64,000 nucleotides of DNA from Mastacembelus armatus (taxonomy: Eukaryota > Chordata > Actinopteri > Synbranchiformes > Mastacembelidae): contig NC_046650.1 in the NCBI RefSeq assembly GCF_900324485.2, positions 16,262,193 to 16,326,192 of the forward strand, in the 5' to 3' direction. Shown in pieces: positions 49,765 through 59,957 of this stretch. How positions within the stretch are numbered: the first letter of the stretch is position 1; each line of letters begins with the position of its first letter. The position numbers and the translations under genes are program-made. The notes below the pieces were generated by a model. The model saw only the letters and a list, made by a program, of their open reading frames with translations. It had not been told where the DNA came from and did no database searches.

Positions 49765-51000
49765 AAAGCAAATACAACCCAGACCTTTTGTTTATGTGTT
49801 TTTGTTGACATCTTGGAGGGACATAAACAAACATCTCAGGTCAGGACAGCAGTCAGTCGGCTGTCTCTGTCCCCCCCTGCAGGCTGAAGTGGGACACAGC
49901 ACCCTGTCAAATACACAGTTAATCCAACACAATTGATCAGACTCAACATGGTCACAGCAGTAAAATACTACTGCAGTATTCCACCTTTTACTACAGATAT
50001 TACTGTGATCCCTAATAGAACTATCACTACCACTCCTACTGCTGCATCTATCATAATTACTACAATTAGTCTCAGATTACTTTTAGTATTTTCTACTACT
50101 GCATCTACAAATACTTTTTACTGTTTGCTATTGTACTACTACAATTACTATGCTACCATACTTTTATTTACTATTACTACAGTTTACAGTGATTTGTACT
50201 GGTACCTCTATTTTTTTAATGCTAGTACAATCAATATTTTATTAGTATCAGTAGATTCGCAGGTTTGAGGTGTCCCACCATCCGTGTCTCTCTTATCATT
50301 GTGGAAAAAAGATTTTTGGCTATTGGGGATTTTTTTTTTTTTGTTGCAGTACTGAGAGTGGCCACCGGAAAAAATAGGCTGGATGACCGATTTGCAGCAC
50401 CACTGTTGAATCACAGTTCCACTAATTGCATCCCCATTTCCCACACTTGCATCAGATGCAAGAAGAAACTAGAAGGACAGAGGACTCGTTTTAACTGACA
50501 TGAGACATCCTTTCCTCCCGATACATAATGTGAAGTGATCAGAAACTGATTTCTCAAAAAGACGGGGTGTCAATCTGTAATAGACTTTGGCAAAGGATGC
50601 TCCTCCAGGAAGCCTCCCTGGCCCTTAAGACCGAAATAAGAGCTTTTGGGATGCCCTTCATCATGACAGACAGGAGGGTCCGCACTGACCCCCTTTCATA
50701 GAGCACTGAAGCACCCAAATGTCTTCAAAATCCCACCTTAAACAGGGAGTAGGCTATAAAAAGGCCAATTGACTCTGTACAGCTGCCCAACAACAGATAC
50801 CCAGATACCCCACGGGCCCGTCTAGGAGAATAAAACAGGCCATGTTGCAGGTACTACTACATATCTATGTAAATATACATATATTTCTATAAATATATAT
50901 GTAGGTATATATACCAGAACACGGTCCGGAGGTTTCTTTCTATTGGTTCCTGCTGGTTGCTGACTACATGTGTAAAGTACCAAAGTGAATCCATCCCTGT
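49765..51000. other. Intergenic stretch before the znf827-like gene
   Basis: AT-rich, with short ACT/TAC-rich stretches at 49960-50240. No gene was recognised, and 50520-50830 is unique-looking DNA without a useful frame. Confidence 0.5.
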
Positions 51001-51144
51001 TCAAATTTAAACGGACCGTTGGTTGCCATGTTAACGCCTCGCGTGAGGGTTGGGGCGCGGGTATGGGCGCGTGCCCACGGGTTCACCCGGGTCCTGCCCT
51101 TGTGCTATGATCCGGCGCGTGGACAGAGACACACTGCATCTCTC

Positions 51145-51189
<45 letters not shown>

Positions 51190-52030
51190 GAGGCGGAAAC
51201 CTCCATCTGCCCTGCTCGGTGACCGACCCGTTATCGGGGAAGGAACGGATCATCTCCTCCCCGTTTATCATTTCACTTTTCCACCGTGAACGAGGAGGAA
51301 CTGTGGGGCAAATGTCAGAAAAGAAGGAGAAAAAGGAGGAAATTTATTATGGATGAAATCCATAGTCTATATATAGGCTGTGCCCCGGACTGCACCACCA
51401 GCACCGCCACTGCCACCGCCGCCACCTGCCCTCCCGGTACCGGTAAGTCACGGAGCAAAGATGAGCCGGGAGAGAACTGTCCGTCCCGCCTGTAGCGGCT
51501 CGGCGGTAACGGAGGCCGGTTCTCGACGCTAACTGACCCGGAAAAATGACTTCTGAGGTCCTGAGAGGTCGGGTTACCGATCAGCCATGTTGCGGGAGAG
51601 CGAGGGATGGGGACTGCGGGGGGGAGGAGGAGGTTTGGGGGGGCGGGGGGGTAACGGCTGAGCTGTTGACACCTGCCCCCGTTCCCGGTAACAAAAAATA
51701 AATTAAAAATCCCTTAAAAATGTCCGAATCGGCGGTTGGTGTGGACTGACTGCCCGCCGCCATCCCGCACCGGGCAGTGACTTTGTGACTCGGTGTGTCG
51801 GGGAGTCTGTTCAGCCATGTTGCGGCGGCGGCGGCGGCGGTGGGGGGGGCACTAGCTAACGGCGGGGCTCCGGGGGTTTTGACACCGACCGACCGACACC
51901 GGGGAGGGAGGGGGTTATGGAGAAATCTGGTGCCCGGTAATTTTCGCTCCCCTGCCGGATGCGGCGGCGGGAGCCCGGACCGCGTCGCCTAGAGACGGAG
52001 ACAGGAGGCTGAAGGAAAACGGGGTCGACG
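51000..52030 (+). promoter_or_regulatory. CpG island, promoter of the znf827-like gene, with leader exon
   Basis: The largest CG-rich block of the window (GCGCGTG words, CCG runs, (GGC)n near 51822-51842). A leader exon of about 51286-51442 ends in CCG/GTAAGTCA. It holds two starts: ATG 51313, a 14-codon frame, and ATG 51350, MDEIHSLYIG with a Thr/Ala-rich tail. Neither continues in phase into the main coding exons that I can define, so I treat them as possible upstream ORFs. Confidence 0.55.
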
Positions 52031-52289
52031 AGTGAACCGAGGCGATGAAGAATAGCTTTTTATTTTATTCAGTTTAATTTCATTTTCTTGTTCCGTTTTT
52101 CCAAATTTGTTTAATTCATTTTTAATTTTTAGTTTTAATTAAATTTATTTCTAAAGTTAAAATATTTTTAAACGAGGTCTGTGAAGGTTTTAACTTTTTT
52201 TCATGTGCTTTCTGAATTTGACTTTGTTTTGCATATGATTTTAAATTTTAATTTTAATTTTTAGTGTTTATTTTATTAGTTAAATCCAT

Positions 52290-52612
52290 TAAGGCTCAAA
52301 CTAATCATTACTAATTAATCCGCAGATTAGCGTATTGATTAGCCTAATTGTTTGGTCGATAAAATGCCAGAAAATAGCAAAACATGTATCTGTAATAATT
52401 ATCCACAGAGCAGTCATTTCTTCGTTTGTCTTGCCTGATCAAAAGTGCAGACTCCAAAGATATTCACTTTACTGCCACATGGGACAAAGAGAAGCAGCAG
52501 CTTCACATGTGTTTGATGATTTTGCTGGAAGATTTAAGAAGTTATTCAAATATCAAAGCCAATTAATGCTCTGACGTCCATCTTATCGATTAATCGACTT
52601 AGCTCTAATGCT
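52290..52612. mobile_element. hAT-type MITE relic, 'ATTAATCGA' family
   Basis: It starts GGCTCAAACTAATCATTA and ends TCGATTAATCGACTTAGCTC, imperfect inverted ends with GAGCT at the tips. The interior has TGTTTGGTCGATAAAATGCC, CCAGAAAATAGCAAAA and CCAAAGATATTCACTTTACTG, the wording of a MITE common in teleosts. Shorter relatives lie at 53795-53945 and 55040-55140 in later introns of the same gene. Divergence suggests an old insertion. Confidence 0.6.
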
Positions 52613-53294
52613 CTATGTCCAGTTACAACATTTTAAAGGCTAAAGTGAGGCCACAATCTTTGTGTAAGCCCAACATGCTGAAATGGTTTTAAATGGGTTT
52701 TTAGGTCTATTTGATAATGCAGTAGCAGGTGAACCTCTGTTGGACGTTAAATGCCAATAAATCTTTATTTGTGTCTTTTTTTTTTTACCTAGCAGGGGGC
52801 TGTGATTTGTTATGTAATACCTCAAGAGGATTTTTTATCATTTGCTGTGCTGAGTATTATAATTTTCACTGCAAGGGCAAGAAGTAATTAGGACTAACAG
52901 CCGGTGGCAGGTGAAAGTGGTTATTGATGATTATTGAACATAATTGATGATTGTTTCTCAGCGGGAAGGTCAGGGCAGGAGATGACACAGCAGGGTCCGT
53001 TACCATGGCAATAACGGGAGTGATTAATCCCGTTATTATTGGGTCTTATCTATTCAATAATTTATTCATTCACAGATTCAGTTTGTTCATGTTCCCTTTT
53101 CTTCTCCTCCTCTCCATCCCTCGCTCCCTTTATTCCTCCCTGCCTCCATCTCCGTCCTCGTCTGTCCTGCCCTTCGTCCTCGCTCATCCTCACTCTCCTC
53201 TCTCCTCCTCTCTCTCTCCATCTTCTTTCACCTCCTCTCCCAACATCCATCTTTTTCTCTCTCTTTCAGGTCAATGAGAACCAGCAACAGCTCA

Positions 53295-53349
53295 GCCTGA
53301 ACAGCAAATCCTCCCTCTCTCTCTCTCTCTCGCTCTCTCTCTCTCTCCA
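53295..53349. repeat. (CT)n microsatellite
   Basis: A CT-rich run upstream of the first defined coding exon. It is part of a longer pyrimidine-rich stretch (53090-53510) that may supply the polypyrimidine tract for the acceptor near 53496. Confidence 0.85.
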
Positions 53350-53534
53350 GTTTCTCCCTTACCTCGATCTCCCCTTTTCTCTATCATGCTCCCCTCACTT
53401 CCATATGTTGAAAAATACACTTGTCTTATTTTAGCAACGCTGCCTTCCTCCTCTTCTTCCTCCTCTTCCTTTTCTCTTGCCCTCCTCTCTTCTGAGTTTT
53501 GACTCCCTCTCTTTTTACAAACACACTCTGGAAG

Positions 53535-56500
53535 ATGAAGCGTGGGTCGAGTGTGTTGCAGCCTCCCTCTGATGCAGCCAAACGACACACACTCCCTGCA
53601 AACACACACTCAGCGACACACACCGCCGATGATGCTCGCTCACTGAGTGTGTCCGACGCGCACGCCACAGGTTCAAGTCCCTTCCCAGCAGCCACTTCTC
53701 TGTTCAGCCCTGATGTCAGCATCAAGATGGCGTCTGACCTCCTCATCAGGCTGTCAGGTAACACACACACACACACACACACACGACTTCCTGTCATATC
53801 GATTAATCAGATTGTTTTGTTTTGTTTTTTTTTTTGATAAATCGATGAATCGCTCAGTTGATGAAATTTCTCCAAGCCAAACTCGACATCGTTAAATGTC
53901 TTGTTTTATTGGGCCACAGTCAAATATCCAAAGGTGATTAGTTTAAAGTGATAAATGATGAAGAAGAGCAGGAAGGGCTCTCATTCTGCTCTCAGAATAT
54001 TTTTCCATTGTTTCTCTGTTTCTGCTTTAAAATGCTCTTCAATGACATATAAGTATTCATATACTTTTGACAATGAAGGCATAGTCAGATCAGAGACAAT
54101 TGGCCCCTGTGCACAGATGTAAGTTGCCACAACTCACCTTTAATGGTGCCCCTTGCCGAAACATACCCAACACAGCAGTGGCCATTTTACTCTGCTCGCA
54201 GTCATTTTGTGTCTCTTTGTACCTGTACCTTTGTATCTTTGTGTATATTTGTGGTTCTTTTGCATCAATTTATGGTCATTTGCTTTTTGTTTGGTTTTTC
54301 TGCACCTTCTTGTACACCTGCAGTATTTTTGTGGCTCAGTGTGGTTGTTAGGTGTCTGTTTATGGCCCTTCTGCTTTTATTTGTTATCGTTCTGCACATC
54401 TTTGGCAGTTTTGTGTGTCTTTGTGGTTTGATTTTTCAATGAGAAGCACTAACATTCACTTCAACCAGAGGCTGTGGCCCAAACTCTTGGGTGCACTAGT
54501 TAAGTTTGTTCAGTAATCCATCCCCACATGTATCGTACAAACCTGTCATCTCATGGCGAGTTGAGTGCAGTTGTCCAGCTTTAAGGATCATTTTACGCAA
54601 ATCAAACCACACTCACACAGCTTCATTCCTTCTTTCCTGTGTCTTCAGAGGCCACACAGAAGGTCCAGGTGCATCCTGGGAGCCGAGCGGAGGCGGAGCC
54701 TCAGCGGCGTGAGGTGCACGGGGGGCAGCAGGACGAGCCTGGCCTCGCTCTGTCGCCGGACGGCCCTGGGGCGAGTCCCGAGCCGCCGTCCCTCACGCAC
54801 ACACCTGAGGGCAACGCCGCCATGGACACACTGGCTTCAGACCTGCTGAGGAAACTGGCAGGTACAGCTGTTTGCTGCTCTAAAAATAACTTCGTCTTGC
54901 TAATTAACAAGCTTATTTAACTAATGTCATTGGAAACAGTTAGTATGTTTAGCTGCACACAAGAGGAGCTGAAATAATCTGGTCATCAGAAGTTTGTGGA
55001 AATGTTTTAGGAAATGTTTGGGAAAATTATTATCTTCATTTTTATTATTTCGATTCCAATTGATGAATCGAAAAACATAATTATTAGAAAATGATTGATC
55101 TTCTTCACAGTTTCTCAGTCCAACATTTTTTTGGACTTTGTACGTAATAAATGATGTTAAATGATGTTAAATGATGTTATCAGCGTGTCATCTGAGGGAG
55201 CTGACAGATTTCCCACCAATCACAGAGCGTCAGCAGGTGAGCTGCCATGGGGTGAGGGTCAAAGAAGAAGACGAGCCAATGGAAGTCGACTCACTGGTGG
55301 CTGTTGACCTTATACGTGATCGGCCAATCACAAAAGAGACGACCAAATCTACTCCACAGATGGCGAACCGCCATCGCTTCACCCTTAAAACAGAAGACCA
55401 GGGTCTCAGTCGCAACAAGATGGTCGAGCAGGTGCACCCTGGAGCCAAAATGGCAGAGAAGCATCTCCTTGGCCTTAAAATAGAAGAAAATGCTTTAACA
55501 GGAGGCAGCCGGCCTGACCCTAAGTCAGGTGACACTGTCGTCTCTGGAGCCAGCAAGTTTCAGTTCAGAGTGAAAATGGAGGATCATGGCATCTCTGGGA
55601 CCAAGATGGAGGACCATCTTCTCTCTGGAGCCAAGATGGAGGACCAGCTTCTACTTAAAGCTAAAATTGCAGAGCGACCTTTCTCCGGAGCGAAGATGAA
55701 CAACAGGTTCCTTCCTGCAGTCAAGATGGAGGACAGGTTCTCCTCTGGAGTCAAAAAGGAGAAACAGCTTCTCTCTGGGACCAAGACCGAGAACCAGCTC
55801 CTGCCTGGTGCCCCGTTGGTGGACCAGGTTTTTTCCAGAGCAAACACAGAGGAACAGCTTTTCTGCGGCGCCAAGATGGAAGACCAATTCACCTCTGGAG
55901 CCAAGATGGCCGACCAATGCCTCAGAGCCGTGCTGTGGCAGGACATGTCAGTGAACCTGGCATCCACGCTGCTGCATCAGCTCTCAGGTAACACACACAC
56001 ACACACACACACACTTTCTACACAGTCCTGGTTCAGTCACTGACACAGTTCAACCACTACACACTGACACTGTCATTTGGATTCAGCACAAAATATCCTG
56101 CAGCTGAGACGGAGGGAAAATGGTTCTCCAAGGGATTTATGAGGACAACACAGATTTGTCACTGGGTTTATATCGTAGTCTGATAAAGTGCAAGTAAACA
56201 CAATTAAATTCAAATTTGATTCCTCGAAATGGGCTTTAGGTTTAAAAAGGCTTAAATTTCTCTTGGCTGCAGCCGTTAAGGTGAATCCTGTTCGTTTTAG
56301 TTCTTGTCATAAAACTCGTCTGTGTTTGCAGAGAGGGTCAGTAACTCCAACAATCAGCTGATGGAGAGGATGACTCCGCCCATCAGAAGCAGGTAACAAC
56401 ACTCGTCACCAATCAGTAATCTCATGTTGACGCTTTGACCTCTGACCCCTGCCTGCAGTGTTTTGACCGTAACCTCGTGTGTGACTCTTTCTTTAGCCCT

Positions 56501-59500
56501 GTTGTGAAGGTGAATGTGGACTCACTCCGCTCCTCCCCACTGTCAAGCTCCCAGGAACCTCCACATGGTAATAAACTGTACGCAGCCACACCTCCGCCGG
56601 CGTTTGGACACACATGATAAATACTCAGAGACGTCGTGTGAGAGCTGCTGTTTGCTCGAGGAGGCGTAGATCTTTGAATGCTGATCACCGTCTCATGGGA
56701 GTGTCTTTTATTCATACACTGAGTCAGTGTTATGCGTATCATTGATTTGCTGCCTTGCCAATCTCGGTGTAATGCGCAGTAATGGAAAATGACACTGTCA
56801 GTCAGAGCGGAAGGATTAAAGGAGCTGACAGCCTCAGTGATCCCAGTGAAATTACAGCGAACAGCAGGGTAACGGTGAGAACTCCCAGCCTTTTCAGCTC
56901 AAGATAACTTGAGCTGCAGAGGGACCAGCAGCGTGTTAGCATGTCTGTGATACTGTCTGACTCTGTCTCTGGTCTCAGCTGCAGTGAAAAATAAATAAAA
57001 AGCTCAAAATAAACAAAAAGCAATTTGTGTTAGATAACATCAAGAATATAGAAGAAGACTTGTGATCACCGTAATTGCATTTGTAGGTTAACCATAGATT
57101 AAATGTTTTAAACTCTATTTAGTTCACTGTGACTAATGTGCAGGAGGCTAAAAGCTAACTAGCTACTGTACTGTAATCCTCAATGACAACAGATGGTAAA
57201 ATCTGCTCTAGTTTATTGTGACACATCTAATCACAGAGTCACACGCTCGACTTTATTTTACTGCATTAATAATTGATCATTTTTCTCTGCCTTTCATGTG
57301 AGACATAGCTGAACTGAATAAAAGTGTTTACGGTTGTTTCCATATGATCATCTGTGTTTATTTGGTTTCTGCCTCTGTAGCTGCCACAGGCTTCCCCCGA
57401 TGAGTTTTAACCAGCACTAGCACTTTTATCCCCAATGCACTGACGCCATTAAACAAAGACTGTCAGGGAACGTGTGCATTTATTTTGCCTGTTGAGTTTT
57501 AATGTGACCATACAGTTCTTATTATTACTTTTTAATGTTTGTACAGTTTTTGTCTGTGTTAAGGATTTATGCTGCCCCCAAACCGCCCTTTGGGTTTATA
57601 TTAAAGATGCTACTGAAGTTAAGTGACTGAACTCACAGTCACAGAGAAGTTTACCAATAATGGCCTCCAGAGGGACTTGTCATTACTAGATATTGGAGTG
57701 TACAGAAAAATAAAACTTTCATGAATCGTTTAGCAGAATAAAATATATTTGCTTTCTTTTTTTTTTTTTCTCACAGAAACTCAAACCAGCCCCAGCAGAG
57801 ATCAAACCACAGCTTGTCCTTATTTCTACAGGTACGTCTGAGCTTCTATACTCGTGAGGACACATAATGAGGTCCCCAGCCTCATATTGTAGTATTTATA
57901 TATTGTATTTTATCTATTGTAGTAATATTTATTTATCATAGAGACATGAGATAATGTCTCCACAAATCTCAATGTGTTCATGTAAAATAATTTGAACCAT
58001 AAATACCAAGTAGGAAATGTTCAGGTTATGGTCTAATTTGAAGATTATGGGATATTTCTGACAGCGACAGCATTGTCCACCTTTGAAAAGAATCACAGAC
58101 ATGTGACAAACTGTCGACAGACAGTCGACAGACTTGACTCTTGACTTTTTTGTTTACTAATCAATAAAAACACACTACACGTACTTGTGCAGCAAGTTCA
58201 AAGAAATGTTTGGCAAAAGAAAATATCTGTTACCATGGCAACATGCACTTTACCTACCACCCCCCCAGGTGTCACGTATGTGGGTTTGAGACCGAGGGGC
58301 GCGCCCTTTTCCAGAGTCACATGACAGAGCACCGCCAATGGGAGCACGGCTCCTTCTCGCTGCACTGCTGCGTGTGCGACCACTCGACCAATAAGGAGGC
58401 AGAGATGAGGGTTCATGCCGACACGCACGTACAGGGGGACACAGGGGTCAGCGCAGACATGAGGTGGGTTCATTTTTTAAGAGTCGCCGCTTTTTTTTTA
58501 ATCTAAATGTAATTTCTAGTAAAAACTGATGAGTGTTTGTTTCAGATTACTGAACAATCACAATTTCCCTACATGTCAAACTGTTTTCCATTAGAAATGT
58601 TTACTCTTTCACGTCAGGCTTCGTTCACATCACAGCTGATGTTCCCACAGTGTGAACAGAAACCAAACCAGATGTTCTCAGATTAGATCTGGGCCACCTA
58701 CATATGTGGTCCTAAGTCCGATTCTGTCAGAAAGGTCAGATCAGAATCCATGTGGTTGTTTTAACGTCTCCCTCCTCTGCACATGTCGCCTGTCGTCATC
58801 ATCCAGTGTGGGAAACATCAACATGGAGGAGGGGGGGCAGTGGAGAGACCAGGACGCTTCATATCGGTTGGACATTTAGAAGCTTCTGATGGAGCCAGAC
58901 TGGAAGGAACATATGGGAACCCAGCAGCTTTGGAGGAAACTGCACAAATGACGTTGCTGTTGTTCTCGTAGCACGTGGCTCACATTTCAGTTCAGTCTGT
59001 GCCTGCGTGCATATTGTTCTTGCTTATTTATCACCCGGGTGGCTGAGACACGTCTTGTTTGACCAGTAGATGGAAAAAGGACTTTCAGCTATTCGTAAAA
59101 ATGACTTTGTGTCCTTGGGAGTGATGTTTGCAGGGTCGCACAGTGGCGGTCAGGGATCCAGTGGCTGTGGGCAGGTGTTGTCTCTGGAATACTGTTTCTT
59201 TTTTTTTCTTCGTGTGTGTGAGAAACGTGTTCTCCACTTTCGGTGTGTGTGCTAAATCTTATTCTGTGTGTGTTTTTAACCCTTCCTGACTCCCAGATGC
59301 CCCGTCACCCTTCCTGACGCCACTGCAGTCTCCAGCAGCGCTCCGGCAGTTGCCATAGCAACCCAGCAGGAGAATAGCACCTCTGAGCATCGCTGCCGCA
59401 TATGCCAGAGGTCGTTTCCAGGGCAACAGGAGCTGCTGGTTCACTTCCAGGGTCATCGCCAAGGCAACCAGTACCGGTGCGACCGGTGCGGCCACCTGAC

Positions 59501-59957
59501 GAGGACAGCCAACAAGCTGGTGGAGCACGTTCGCGTGCACACGGGCGAGCGGCCGTTCACCTGTGACCTTTGCCCCTACAGCGCCAAGCGGCGGGACAGT
59601 CTGCGCCTGCACTGCAAGGTCAAACACGGCGCACATGTTAACGGGAACGCGGCAGACTCGCCCGGAGACGTGCACACGCACCGGTCGTACGTGCACGGAG
59701 ACAATCAGCGTTCCAACAAACACGTTCAGCGGCTGCACACACCGCCCAGCACACACACTGCTGTACCCTCCTCCTCTCTTCCTCCTCTTCATCCCTCGCT
59801 CTCTGACCGGGCAGGGTGGAGGGATTTGTCTCCACTCCTCCCCATCACGACACTCATCTCTCTGAAGCCACGCTCCCCTTCATCCTCCCCCTCCTCCTCG
59901 TCTTCCTCCTCCAAACACTCCTTTCTCGGTTACCTTGGTCTAACATCTTCTTTATAA
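53535..59957 (+). CDS. Zinc finger protein 827-like (C2H2), N-terminally short
   Basis: A nuclear C2H2 protein related to ZNF827, which in mammals recruits NuRD, acts at ALT telomeres and controls splicing. Exons: 53497 or 53535-53757, 54649-54861, 55184-55987, 56332-56392, 56497-56567, 57777-57831, 58269-58463, 59297-59957; 760 residues from ATG 53535, all in phase. Three copies of the ZNF827 motif end exons in phase 1: LFSPDVSIKMASDLLIRLS, MDTLASDLLRKLA and LWQDMSVNLASTLLHQLS. RVKEEDEPMEVDS matches IKEEPMEVD. The 804-bp exon carries an expanded decapeptide array (KMEDQLLSGA-like). C-terminal fingers are CHVCGFE...HMTEH, CCVC...H, CRICQRSF, CDRCGHL and CDLCPYS. The N-terminal repressor peptide and first three-finger cluster of ZNF827 were not found between 51443 and 53497. 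The family call is strong; the start is uncertain. Confidence 0.85.
54090..54485. repeat. Degenerate 'TTTGTGGTCATTTTG' repeat cluster in intron
   Basis: TGTCTCTTTGT, TTTGTGGTTC and CATTTTG words recur irregularly between 54186 and 54432, flanked by AATTGGCCCCTGTGCACAG and GAGGCTGTGGCCC wording. The same word set forms the block at 62665-63010. This is a loose dispersed/tandem repeat of fish genomes. Confidence 0.55.
55371..55925 (+). repeat. 30-bp (decapeptide) coding repeat inside the znf827-like exon
   Basis: Imperfect 30-bp units read G-A-K-M-E-D-Q-L-L-S with variants. From 55565 to 55925 they run almost without a break (about 12 units); looser units begin at 55371. Codon use such as GGAGCCAAGATGGAGGACC is shared between units, pointing to tandem duplication. 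Several units keep the SUMO consensus psi-K-x-E. Confidence 0.85.
58229..58242. promoter_or_regulatory. Exact X-box palindrome in znf827-like intron
   Basis: GTTACCATGGCAAC fits the RFX X-box consensus GTNRCC-N2-RGYAAC exactly and lies 27 bp before the exon at 58269. Similar forms lie at 52999-53012 (GTTACCATGGCAAT) and, inside coding sequence, at 59349-59362 (GTTGCCATAGCAAC). Activity is unknown. Confidence 0.5.

Noticed and set aside
43106-51000. lsm6 exons expected from human synteny
   Set aside because: I looked for the LSM6 Sm motifs (VDYRGVLACLDGYMN, GDAFIRGNNVLYIS) on both strands and saw none.
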